A stretch of 11,697 nucleotides of DNA from Dimargaris cristalligena (Eukaryota > Kickxellomycota > Dimargaritomycetes > Dimargaritales > Dimargaritaceae). The notes beneath the pieces were generated by a model. It did not search any database. It had not been told where the DNA came from and was given only the letters and a program-made list of their open reading frames with translations. Both the position numbers and the translations under genes were made by a program. Location: positions 1 through 11,697 of the forward strand of contig JANBQC010000755.1 in assembly GCA_027576995.1 (NCBI GenBank), in the 5' to 3' direction. Below, piece by piece: positions 1 to 10,200 of the stretch (position 1 is the first letter of the stretch; each line of letters starts with the position of its first letter).

Positions 1-500
1 GCTTCATATCCTGCCAAAAATAACTCCCGGGTAATCGTTGAGACAGTGGGCCTATATGTGGCTACTCTGTTACGTCCAGAGAATACAACTACCGGGCGTT
101 AGACCTGCAACCGTGACAATCCCGCAATGTCAATCCCATGGACCATGAATTGTCTTGGTATCCATTTGTAGACTTGAAAATGCTCCACCGTTGCTTATTC
201 CATCTTTGCTATACAATCCTTCCGCAGAGTGCTAGTGTCTACCCATCCCCGCATTCTAACCGTTTTCCTGTTGACACCCCGTTTCCGTACATTCCTTCCA
301 AATGGTAGACCTCCAGCCTTCTCACCAGTTAGCCCACCCATCCACCATACTATTACCCATTCGACTCTATTCCCAAGTGCATATACTGTGCGTGATTATT
401 TCCTGTTGAAAGAAAATGTATTGTCTACGCTGTTGTTATTTTCAGTCCTTCAGTGCGCCAATACTGTGGTCTCATTAATCATTGGTGAACTATTCGCAAC
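1..500 (+). repeat. Left terminal inverted repeat (77 bp perfect tip, ~420 bp diverged inner part)
   Basis: Bases 1-77 match the reverse complement of 11621-11697 with no mismatch. Inside this, hand alignment gives about 65% identity at 78-117, an indel-containing stretch, about 83% at 181-240, 72% at 241-300 and 68% at 301-360, fading out near 480-540. Conserved inner blocks include ATACAATCCT (211-220) and ATTCCTTCCA (291-300). An open frame from 229 to 522 starts with GTG, not ATG, and its mirror at the right end differs mostly by non-synonymous changes, so I read the repeat as non-coding. Confidence 0.9.
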
Positions 501-2600
501 TAAAATACATTCGATAGATTGAAACTTGGCTTGGCTAGTTCAAACTCAGGCATCCGGAACTAACTATTCCTACAAAAACAATACCGCTGTTATTAAGCGA
601 ACTAATGAAATGCCTCTTTGCCGTTTTTAGGGATCTATTCTCTCTAGTTTTTTGACCATCTATAGTATCTAATGTACCTTTTTCAGGTGGGCTGTACATC
701 GACTTGCTTTTATTGGAAATGCAATGAAATAGGGGCTCTATGTGGCCTGTTGACAGTTGCTGGTTGTCATTAACCACCTTGACTACGACTAGTGGACCAG
801 ACGCCTGGAGAACCGTTTTAGCTGAACCATGAAAACATTTCGAGCCGCTTAAGAGTGCGGTTTCCCCACGCCTCCTACTATTTAGGTATCGGATTAATAT
901 AGCCCCACAATGATAAACCAGAGCGTCAGGTCGAATTTTTATCTAGTAAATCTTATATGCCATGCACAAGCTTTCGGACACGGCGCTTTAAATGTGTTAC
1001 AGTGATGTTGAGCTTTGCCCATTACACTGTTATACTACTCAAACGGATACATTTAGTCCCTAAATGCCTTTGATTTCTCCGTTACACCTCAAGCACAGCC
1101 ACTCCATTCGTTGGCAGCATTTTGGGGCCCGCCCTGTCCATGCTGGTTAACTTATAGCCGTTGAGCATGGTGTTGTTCACACTTGATAATTGGGCCGTGT
1201 GGTCTTTCATGTGGCCCAATGGTTAACGAGTTCAGCCAGCGAAACGGGCACTTCGGCTCAACCACGACCGATTCCGAATTCATTAATGAATCGAGGGCGC
1301 TGCATCCCTCCGTGGGGTTTTTTACACCCCTTTTGACTTGCCCCCCTCTCATTATTTTCGCTGCTTGACCGTCCATAACCAATTTATTTTAATTTTGGGT
1401 GTTTGAAACAGCCGGTCCTTGTCACTCAGTGTCTTTATTTACAATACGGGTTAGCCAAAATCCAAAAAAAACAAACATTTTACCTGTCTCCATAATAAAT
1501 TGATAATGAAATTGTGGTTACTTCTTCCCTTTACTTTAGGTGAAACTGCCCTGAGGTATATACATGGTTTTTATTTCAGCTACATAACAATATACCCGTT
1601 TGACGGGAATGAATATGGAGGTTAAATATATATTTCCCACCTTCTCCCCTTTTTACATTACATCCAAAGTCCTATACGGGCGTGTTAGCCTATACTCTGA
1701 TGTATATTTTTTCCACTTTTCTTTTAAAAAACAAATTATGAGTTTCGGTTTATATATTTGCGTAAGCATACCCATTCGCTTCAATTGCCGATAAACCATT
1801 ATTATGCCTGATTTTAAATTCGAATTTATGTATTTATGAGTGTGTCTTTCTAACGCATCTTGTATACCAGCAAACGAATGGTCCGTATGTCTTACAGTAG
1901 GAGAAAATATGAGGATAATATAAAAATACAACATTACCACTTCATTCCTTCTGACTGTTCCTATTTTTTTTTTGAAAGTAGGGCATTTGGTCTTAATCGC
2001 ATGGTCGAATAGTCTACGTCATCTTTAACTATAGGAGACAGCTAAAGATAGCTTGGTTATAATTTTTTATTTTCAAGTCATCCCAGCCAAGTGTAATGGT
2101 ATTACACCGATTTGATCTACGGTTCAGCGACGCACTTTTGGTGTATAGAAAGGTGGGGGTTGGGTAGACTCAGAAAATATGGGTTTTTCCGACGGTTTAG
2201 TTCATTGCCTAGGGGACAGCGCAAGGCGTGCGGAAAAAAAGTTGCTAAAAGTAGAATTCTGTAAAACTCCTTCGGTACAACGTACCACCACTGCTGCCTA
2301 TGTAAGGGCGATAATAATAGAGGGGGGGGCGAGGCCACCAATGCCCATTGCTTAACTATGCCCTTTCCACCCCCCCTACCTATTTGAGCCTATACGAAGA
2401 CTGTGCGACGAGGCCAGCTGGGCAGTAGAGCGAGGGATGCGAAAGGGGAGGGGCGGCACAGGGAACTTGTAAGGCTACTGCTAAAGCGAGATGGTTAGTA
2501 CGACCACGTTAATGTGTAACCCCTCTGTGGCCCTCCCTGTTCCACGCCCGGGCCTTCGTCCGACGACCCACAGGAACGAATAAGTTAGGCGAAGGCGTAT
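501..2600. other. Gene-poor interval inside the left repeat
   Basis: About 2.1 kb with no gene I can support. It is AT-rich between about 1380 and 2120, with homopolymer runs such as the T run near 1964, and becomes more GC-rich after about 2400. The short open frames here have no recognisable motif, no consistent splice sites and low-complexity composition. A small hairpin (ATTGGGCC at 1189-1196 pairing with GGCCCAAT at 1213-1220) is the only clear local structure. No tRNA-like B box was seen. Confidence 0.6.
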
Positions 2601-2669
2601 GCCAATTTTCGACGGTTTCACTGCGTTACGGCTTGGCACGGAGGGGAAAGGGGTACATAGTATCGCTCG

Positions 2670-2681
2670 CCAATCGATTGG
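2670..2681. promoter_or_regulatory. Palindromic double CCAAT box
   Basis: CCAATCGATTGG is a perfect 12-bp palindrome carrying a CCAAT core on each strand, about 190 bp upstream of the TATA box of the Crh gene. CCAAT is the binding core of the fungal HAP/NF-Y complex. Several CCCCT/AGGGG motifs, the core of fungal stress-response elements, lie around it (for example near 2452, 2641 and 2748). Its role as a promoter element is inferred from position only. Confidence 0.4.
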
Positions 2682-2860
2682 AAGGCAGAGAGCGGAGCAG
2701 TCGCTGGCTGTAGCACAATCGGTACCCTTCTCTTTCTCCTCCTTTCCCCTCGATGCTGCACTCCTCTCCTGCGGCTTAAGATTTGACGACTATCACTCGC
2801 TGTCCGCCGCAACACAGGTACAACCCTTCCCCAGCGTTGTCTCTCGTTCGTACGGCGTAT

Positions 2861-2868
2861 TATAAAAG
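2861..2868 (+). promoter_or_regulatory. TATA box of the Crh/GH16 gene
   Basis: TATAAAAG lies 276 bp before the Crh start codon and is followed by a long pyrimidine-rich tract (about 2925-2970), as is common around fungal transcription starts. If used, it implies a 5' untranslated region of roughly 240 nt. Confidence 0.45.
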
Positions 2869-3143
2869 GGACTGTGTGCGGCCCTTTGGTCACCATCTCA
2901 TACTTCGATAACTTGTCATCGCACTTCCCCCCTCCTCTCTCCCTTAGTTTCCTTTCCCCTCACCCCTGCTTAGTGGCACATTACTGCCATCAACTGATTT
3001 TTTATCGGTACTGACATTACAATCCACTAAACTATACTTTTAGTACCGACTCTTTGATTTGTATTGAACCCCCCCCCTTCTACATCGTAATACACCATAT
3101 TTAACCAACAATTTGCATATTCTCTTACACACAGCCAATAACC

Positions 3144-4256
3144 ATGAGGATTGCTCTACCCATCTGTCATATTTTTATGACAGCGGTTGTTTTAGCTAGC
3201 GTCGCCGCGGATACCCCGCCAACCTCCGACGACCCACAACTATCTTTAGTGCCCTTTAGCTTGTGGTCCGGTCAAGAAAATGAATACCTCACCACCGCTG
3301 ACACTAGCAGTTCGCGACAAGGTCTTGGTCTTAGCAGCATCAGTCCCATCCCTGTAGGTGACTACCGAAACAAGAAACAGGACAACGAGCTTTCCCAATT
3401 CAATCCCAACCAGGATTGCGAAGAGAAACACTATGACTTCAGCGACCCCAAAGATCTCGATGCCTTCCGCATTGAAAGCTGTGCGCAAAACGTGCGGGTG
3501 GAGGACGGGTCTTTGGCCATGGATATCACCCCCGAGTGTAAAGCCGCGACCATTGGTTACCGAGTGCTTATGAGCGAAGGTCGGGTCACCGCTCGCATGC
3601 GCGCGCCCAACATGAACGGCACCGTCACCTGCATGATTATGATGGGTACACACATTCAGGATGAAATCGATATCGAAATTGTGGGGTCCAGTCTCGGGGT
3701 CGTCCAAACCATGCTTTGGAGCAACGGGGAACGCATTCCCGGCTACGAGCGCTCCCAAAATGACCAGGTCCCCCATAGCGACGCGTCCCGGGGCTTTATT
3801 GAATTCGCCATCGAATTTACCCACGAGTACATCGCCTGGTTCATGAACGGGGAACTGATTCGAGTGATTCGCAAGGACCAGATTTTGGTGCTCCCCACGT
3901 TCGCTAATGAACTGAAATTCGGACTGTGGGACGGAAGTGACTTCGGTTTCTGGGCCGGCACCGTGGACTACAGCGTGACCCCCAGATTTACGGCGTACGT
4001 CGATTCCATGACGGTGAAGCCCTTTGGGGAATGTGGCGTGCGAACGGACGAACAGTACATAAGCCAGAAGAAGAACCCCGTCAAGTACGAAGGGCCACTG
4101 TTTGAAATGAAGGGGCCGATACCCGCTATCAACCGGAATGAAGACTACCACACCCCAGCCTCATCATCATCCTCCTCCTCGCGGATGACGGGTTGGTTTT
4201 TACCCTTGACCCTGTCCTTAGGCCTGGCCGCTTGGTTATCGAGTGGACGTCACTGA
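3144..4256 (+). CDS. Crh-family GH16 cell-wall glycosidase/transglycosylase, GPI-type
   Basis: A 370-residue intronless gene. Residues 1-22 form a signal peptide (hydrophobic core, then SVAA before DTPP). A Ser/Asn-rich spacer leads to the GH16 domain at about residues 91-297. The catalytic motif DEIDIE is at 173-178 (E174 nucleophile, D176 helper, E178 acid/base by family rule). Further Crh-like features are early cysteines C92 and C113, AWFMNGELIR at 231-240, LWDGSDFGFWAG at 261-272 and a sequon at N158. A Ser run (340-346) followed by a hydrophobic C-terminus (351-365) looks like a GPI-anchor signal. Crh enzymes link chitin to beta-glucan in the fungal wall by transglycosylation, acting outside the plasma membrane. 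ACCATGA is a good start context and all catalytic residues are present. A TATA box and a CCAAT palindrome lie upstream. The exact acceptor and donor glycans cannot be read from sequence. Confidence 0.9.
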   Translation: MRIALPICHIFMTAVVLASVAADTPPTSDDPQLSLVPFSLWSGQENEYLTTADTSSSRQGLGLSSISPIPVGDYRNKKQDNELSQFNPNQDCEEKHYDFSDPKDLDAFRIESCAQNVRVEDGSLAMDITPECKAATIGYRVLMSEGRVTARMRAPNMNGTVTCMIMMGTHIQDEIDIEIVGSSLGVVQTMLWSNGERIPGYERSQNDQVPHSDASRGFIEFAIEFTHEYIAWFMNGELIRVIRKDQILVLPTFANELKFGLWDGSDFGFWAGTVDYSVTPRFTAYVDSMTVKPFGECGVRTDEQYISQKKNPVKYEGPLFEMKGPIPAINRNEDYHTPASSSSSSSRMTGWFLPLTLSLGLAAWLSSGRH

Positions 4257-4703
4257 TTGTTAGTTTTAAGTTTACTCCCTGTTTTTATTGTCATGCTTCT
4301 GCAACTCCCTGTTACTCGGGCATGCTCTGTTCCATGATGTTCGTTCAGAAACATACACGATCATTATTACTAGTTTTACTTCGCTTGCTTATGTTTTTTT
4401 GACATGGGCATAATCCGCCCAATGTAGATACACGCTTACTTATATTCGATAACCCCCCTCCACCCCTTTGTAGGCGTCCTGTAAATATAACAAAATGCCC
4501 TATATAAATACGTTTACATATAATAGAAGGCCGAACACTCGGAATGTGAATTTCAGTCACATCCATGTGGATAAAGAGATTATAGATATGCCAGTACTAA
4601 AGCACACCTAGTGGGATTTATAAATCAGCAAAACGGTCGCTTGAAGTGCAGCTGAACCAAGTAGAGGGGCGCGCCAACAAAGAGCGAGGCATAATAGCAG
4701 TAG
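4257..4703. other. Spacer between convergent genes
   Basis: About 450 bp between the stop of the Crh gene and the C-terminus of the eIF2B-alpha pseudogene on the opposite strand. It should hold the 3' ends of both transcripts. AT-rich stretches (for example around 4486-4520) could serve in polyadenylation, but no single signal stands out and no open frame is convincing. Confidence 0.5.
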
Positions 4704-6309
4704 CTAATAGTAAAGCTTAATGAGTTCATCACTCACCCCCGAGGGTGTCAGGACCCCCAAGTCCGTGATTAGAAGTGTGATAAACGACGGTGGCGTGCAA
4801 TCCACCCACGGGTTTGTCTTGGCCAGGCCCAAGGCAGCCCCGTCCAGCTACATTGAGTTGGCATCGGACAAGGAAGGCGAAGGGGAAGCGACAGACTGTG
4901 GCGAATCGAACGGTAGGATCTGAGCCGTATGCATGGGTAAATCAAACTGGTTAAGGGGGAACAACGGGCACAGGTTTGTGGCTTTCCGCCACAGCGTAGA
5001 AGGGTTTGCGGGCGGCTTTTGCAATGGTGGAAATCTGGTAGGAACCGATTTGGTTAATGAGGCTATCATTTTCCACCACCCCTTCGACACCCACGAGGTC
5101 AAAATCCGTAACTTACATTATGTAACCAACGGTAAAGTTGAGGACGACTGTACAGGGAATGTCGGCATGGCTTAAATGGACGGCGGTACGGTAATCGCTG
5201 TTGATAGGTCGGGCTTCGGTCATGTAAACGCGGGACTACGAATATACCAAAATGGTCTGTGGTTTAGTGGGTAGACCGGCGAGGTAGAGAAACACGAATG
5301 TACGAGTGGTTAATAGTTAGTATTGTATATTATAATCACACCGGCAATGTAGGATAAAATAGTTTGGATTGAACCAGGTCAGAAGTATTGCCAGGGAGCC
5401 CTTTAGTTTTCGTCGTTGACCAGTTCTGATTGAATGGTCCGGTATATAGACTAGAATAATTGGGTTGCTGACCGAGTCATCGCGGATGAAAGGTTTACCT
5501 AATTCGGCGATACTTTCGCGGCACGAGGCAGCTTTCTCGACAAACTTAGTGCCCAGGTTGATGAGGTTTTGGTGGCATTCCTCCACATTGGCATCAGTCA
5601 TACGGGTTACGGCTTGTATTGTTACGTTTGGTCGAGGTGGACTAGTATTTAAGGGAGCCGAGTAGGGCATGAGGTTTTTTAAGATATATATGATTATTTT
5701 ATTAGAACATAAAGAACCCATGTTATGACGAGTTAACCCTTATTTTATACTCTGGGCACGTTAGTATTGATGGTAAGTCTTGTAACTGTTCGCTCCCCGC
5801 TTGGCGGTGCACTCTCACTGAGGGAGTCAGGAGACCCCTCTGGTTCAGGAGGACTGATTCCCTCTAATGGTTGCAGTATGAACAAATACTACCCAACGAC
5901 CAGGGGAACGGGGTTCCGGGCGGATGATTTGAGGACCTGGGCGATATCCTGGGCCATTACTACAAACTCGGAGGTAGTTGAGGCTGTAGGTTCGACCAGG
6001 TTGGGCGGGAATGATGATAGATGGTATAAAGAACGAGTCTAATGGTGGATTAGCAAGTGTTTGGAATGGTGAAGAGGGGTATTCAAGAGCCTCGGAGAGT
6101 GACTTCAAAGGTAACTTTATAGCCGACTGGGACGCAGTCGGTACACGCTGTGGCTCCTGGTACTCAGAAAAGGAGGATTGGGCATATTTAACCTACCTTG
6201 CGACCGATGAATAAATTCTACCAGGGACTGCACTGCGGCCACGGGCATAGACATACCTTGTTTATGTGGATAAAGGTTGGGGATATAGGCAGATGAATCC
6301 AATGAAATA
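4704..6309 (-). pseudogene. GCN3: Decayed translation initiation factor eIF2B subunit alpha (GCN3-like)
   Basis: On the minus strand, blocks in correct order match eIF2B-alpha, a regulatory subunit of the guanine-nucleotide exchange factor for eIF2. Block 1, 6309-6197: N-terminal helices with MSMPVAAVQSLVEF. Block 2, 5983-5893: TTSEF through KSSARNPVPL. Block 3, from 5641: NVEECHQNLI through GKPFIRDDSV. Block 4, 5235-4704: [55 protein letters not shown], and the end [19 protein letters not shown]. Introns at 6196-5984 and 5892-5642 keep phase. Lesions: in-frame TAA at 5115-5113 after GYIM; one extra base near 4974 separating AESHK from FPLNQ; in-frame TAG at 4850-4848. The family's SRVV region after FIRDDSV is not recognisable, and no ATG start is found near the N-terminus (first in-frame ATG 6244, about 20 residues late). 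Block 4 is 532 nt, one more than a multiple of three, which fits the insertion. Sequencing error could explain one lesion, hardly all. Confidence 0.8.
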
Positions 6310-6329
6310 CTGGTATACACACAAAAGCT

Positions 6330-7130
6330 TTAGACTGGGTCCATTATGTCGATTGTACTGCCAGTAGATGACGTCGGCGAACTGGGACGCGTGCAGGGAA
6401 AATCAACGTCGAGGGGTCTATGTGACATTGTTCCCATACCGGGATAGCTAGCGTTGACGTCGCTGTTGGAAAAAGAGCGGGGCAGCTTCTTGGGCCATGT
6501 CGAATAGGTAATGCTATTGGATTGTCTCGGAGTATAAAGAACTGGTCTATTTCACAAAGTCCGTAAGTGAATGCGAAACTGAGCCTCAATAAAAATAGAG
6601 CGGTGGTTATAAATGGGCACCAATGCTGGAAGTCGAGCTGTTTCATTAGGTCCCTATTCGTTCCACAGTCTTGCCAAGCCCTTCCTATCTGTAAGTAACC
6701 TGGCTGTCAATATTGAACCGAGTTCCTGGGTGACTGTTCTGTACCGATTGCCTTTTTGACCACGATACGGAGGTCACGTGTCGTAGAAGATATGGCAAAG
6801 GACTCTAGGTCAGTGAGGAAGGGGGCCAAAGTAGCGATAGCTTCAGATGTGAATTTTCCATACTGATTGTAACTGTGGTTCAATTAGGAGGAATTCAGCT
6901 CCGCAGGCTGCTTTATAGGTCAGTCAGTTGCCTAGCCTCTTCTTCACCTATCCTGCTATTTCATTGTTGTGGGCCCTGTGGGTTGTTGTACAACAGTCTC
7001 ATTCCCTTTCCTTTCCTTTTCTTGAATTCTTTTAACCTACTACTATCCCGTAAAGCTGTTGTTGTGGGGCTCCTTTCACATGCCCCCAGTCCCATTTGTC
7101 CGCTGACAGTGCTATTCCAGCCAACCCCTT
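6330..7130 (-). pseudogene. Degenerate coding sequence of unknown identity
   Basis: On the minus strand several stretches read like protein but are broken and do not join cleanly. They are: DKWDWGHVKGAPQQQLYG (about 7110-7045), ending at a possible GT donor; a helix-rich segment beginning YNQYGKFTSEAIATL (about 6870-6690), preceded by a good acceptor; and one frame from about 6740 to 6340 holding LTDRKGLARLWNE, a TAG stop, ETARLPALVPIYNHRSIFI, a TGA stop, then a Ser/Thr-rich tail (WPKKLPRSFSNSDVN and on) to a TAA at about 6334. The two middle segments lie in different frames. This looks like a second decayed gene just upstream of the eIF2B-alpha remnant, or an intron-rich gene that I cannot splice. 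I do not recognise the family, so no function is proposed. A plus-strand open frame at 6875-7171 looks less protein-like. Confidence 0.35.
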
Positions 7131-7242
7131 TTAGGACCAGTTTGAAAGGCGACTGCTGCGGCTTTACCTGATAACGACAACACTTAAAGACCTTCCCTCA
7201 CTTCATAGAAACAACTCGTAAATTGGGTCTGTAAAAGTCACC

Positions 7243-10200
7243 ATGTCGCATACTGAGTCAGGCCGATCGTCTCACAGGTAATACGGTTTTCATTCATGAC
7301 TTATGCTGGTTTCTAATAATTACCCGTTTCTAACCACCTGGTCTTTCGGGCAACCAAATAGCCAAACTATTTTAATTGCTTTAGTATGCTAACGCTAGAA
7401 CATACCCCTATTAATCCACATCTATGACCACTGGTTCTACAGGAAGCGAAAGGCAGGCGACTATTCATATGAAGATGGGGGCGATTCAGGGTCCGATGCC
7501 GATTTTAGCCCTCAAGGTATCGGAGTGCGGAAAAGTAAATGTAAGAACTAGGGGTCACTACTGTACATTATCGACTTAACTATTAAAGACAATTGCACTG
7601 CTTCCGAACTCTATCAGGACGATTGAGTGATGGCTCTCTAGTGAGTTGACTATCTATTCTATTGACGCCCTTAGTTTCTGCTTTTCCATTGAAATATCTT
7701 GTATGACTACTAAAATCCCTTAGCCAGCGATTATCGGAAGCCGGACGACGGCGATGAATTCTTTGGCGGCGATTGTACCCAGAACGCTTCATCAGCCCCC
7801 GTCTCACGGATGGGATCCGATCTTGCCAGGTAACGATAAACAGCTTCTAACATCTATCTCTTTTTTCCTCTCGTTATTTGAGTAATTCGCAAAATTATGG
7901 GTTTGTACCACCAGCGAAGGATTGCCATGTGCTAAAGCTACTCAGCTTTCACCCACCTTAGTTTTGCTGGCTCTAACTACAATTTTACGGCCCATTTCAT
8001 TCACTATCATGATAAACTGCTAATGTAACTGCCGCAGCAGGCGAAATCGATCCCGTCGCTCTCGAAAACAGGAGGATGATGACTTGGAACTGGCTATTCG
8101 GCTATCGTTGATCGAGGCGGAAAAGTCACATGATCCCCAGACAGCCGCTGCATCGGACCAGCCCGGTGCCCGCCAGACCACACCTCCTTCTGCACTGGCA
8201 CCCGTCACTGCTGCACCTTTTGAAACCGACCAGGCTACTAGGACTCCTCCCATCGCCCTTCCTGGAAATATGGGAGTCAGCTTTACCCGAAGAAATAATA
8301 CCCCGCACTCACCTGTTCCATTTGAAACCCCCCATTCGCTCAAACCACATGCACCAACTAGTACCTCCCAGTTCGTTTCTTTTAACCAAGCTCGGCAACT
8401 CGCTCTTTCTAACTTTACCTCGGACACCTCTATTTCTTTAAACGCTGGCAGTGTTGCCTCCTCCTCAAGTACTGGCCGGCCCGAAGGCCATTCCAATTTA
8501 CACCCGGACAGTCCACCTACTCATTTGTCCATTCCACTTTCACCACCGCCGCGACTTTCTCAGTCCATTGCCGATACCGAGGTTGACCCTTTTCCCATTT
8601 CCCCAGCCGAAAGTTCGTCTAGCTCTACCAATAGTATCGCCAACCTTCTCAACCCCGTGCCCCCGGCCTCACCCACCATGCCTACTCGACGAACCCGGTC
8701 CAATTCCCGTACCACCGAAGCTTCGGAAGCTCCGGCACCCTCTACCTCTGATACAACTACCATTATGGTGCCTTCTAACCCCACCATCTCCGACCACGAG
8801 CCCACCACCCCAGTGCGGCGAGCCCGTTCCACTCGCAAGGCTGCGCAAAAGCCACCCAAATATACGTTCGATGAACCGCCGGCCAACAAATACGCTGCCA
8901 AGGATGAGGATAGGGAGAGTAGTGACGACTTCGAGAGTTTCCCCAGCTCCGGGAGGGCGATTCGTAAAGCGAAAACGACTAAAACGGCCAACTCCCCGGC
9001 AAATCAATCACGGACCACAAAGGCGGCGGCAACTGAGAAACCGGGCCCAGCCTCAGTAAAGGCTAGACGAGTTGTTGCTGCTGCGGCGGCAGAGTCCATA
9101 ACCCCGCTTCGTTCCAGACGTCACGTGATTTTGCCACCGTCCGGGCTCCACGATAATTCCGATAGTGATCTTACCGATCTTCCTGACTCGGACACACTCG
9201 ATGAACAGACACCTCGGCCCAGCAGAACGAAATCGCAGCCTCCCAACACGTCCCAGGTTGATAATCTATTCAATCATACAAGCCCCTCGACTGATCAGAA
9301 TCCCCCAGCATTGGCCCAGATTCGCTCCTCTGCTAGCCACCAACCGGCCAAATTAAATGGGCAGCCTATATCTGGGGATGAAAACGATGAAGAGAGTGCT
9401 GTCGACCTTGATCTTGGTGATGATGATACAGATGATGAAGAAGATGGCGAAGGCTGTGAGGAGGAAAACGAAGCCACTGACAGTGACAATGAAGATGAAT
9501 TTATGGAACCATCTACTAAAAAAACTTCTAGTAAATCGACTGCTGCTCCAAAAGGCAAAGTATCAGTTAAGCGGAAACCCTCAGTAGCTTCCATAACACC
9601 CACTGCTGTGTCAGTTCACAAGAAACTAGTAACTCGACCATCAACTCCTTCAACTACTGAGCTCCTCCGGAACAAGGTAAGCTATGCCCAGCCTCCCCCT
9701 CGTCAACTGGACTGCTGTTTCGGATTTCTAACAATACTGACATGACCTCCCCCCACTACTCTAGTGCATCCCCATATTTCATATGTATCCCGTCTAATGA
9801 CTTCGTAAACTGTACCATGTTCACTGTTATTAATCGGTTGGCCGCCTTCCTAGTCTAATGGGTCAGGTAAGTATATGCCCTATTAAATAGCCATGGGGAA
9901 GCCCTAATCAATATAGCGGCCAATGGCCTCGGTTTTCCTCAATGGGTAGTCACATCTAACCACTTTTACGTTTTCCGTCTTCTGCGCAACCCTCCCCTCT
10001 GCTCAACAGCACTATCGCCGAAAACGGGTTTATTGCGACGCACTGTTTCCAAGCCTCGTAAGTAACTGTCCATCATTTATTTACACCATTTCATACAGTT
10101 TTCTAGGCTGCTACAGAGTGTGATACTGGATATGCTTCGAAGGGGTCTGGAAACATAATATCCATTTCAATGTTTCGTCAGTATACATGTTTCCTTCTAA

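Noticed and set aside
229..522. Open frame at the left end with a similar frame mirrored at 11224-11472
   Set aside because: The left frame starts with GTG. Similarity between the two follows the inverted repeat at DNA level, with many non-synonymous differences and no sign of protein selection.
2599..2896. Overlapping open frames on both strands before the Crh gene
   Set aside because: They span the CCAAT and TATA elements, show no domain and have low-complexity composition, so a promoter region fits better.
3246..4151. A 301-residue open frame on the minus strand
   Set aside because: It lies wholly antisense to the Crh gene, whose plus-strand product has a signal peptide, catalytic motif and GPI signal. 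The minus frame has none of these and is a shadow.
4848..5115. Repeat-induced point mutation (CpA to TpA) as the cause of the stops
   Set aside because: Any C-to-T change in a Gln codon looks like CpA to TpA. Two cases are not evidence, the intact neighbours show no such bias, and RIP is known from ascomycetes.
4704..6309. Reassigned stop codons (TAA/TAG read as Gln) to rescue the eIF2B-alpha frame
   Set aside because: The same gene ends at a conserved TAG, the RAD51AP1-like gene ends with TAG, and a frameshift is also present, so a pseudogene is the simpler reading.
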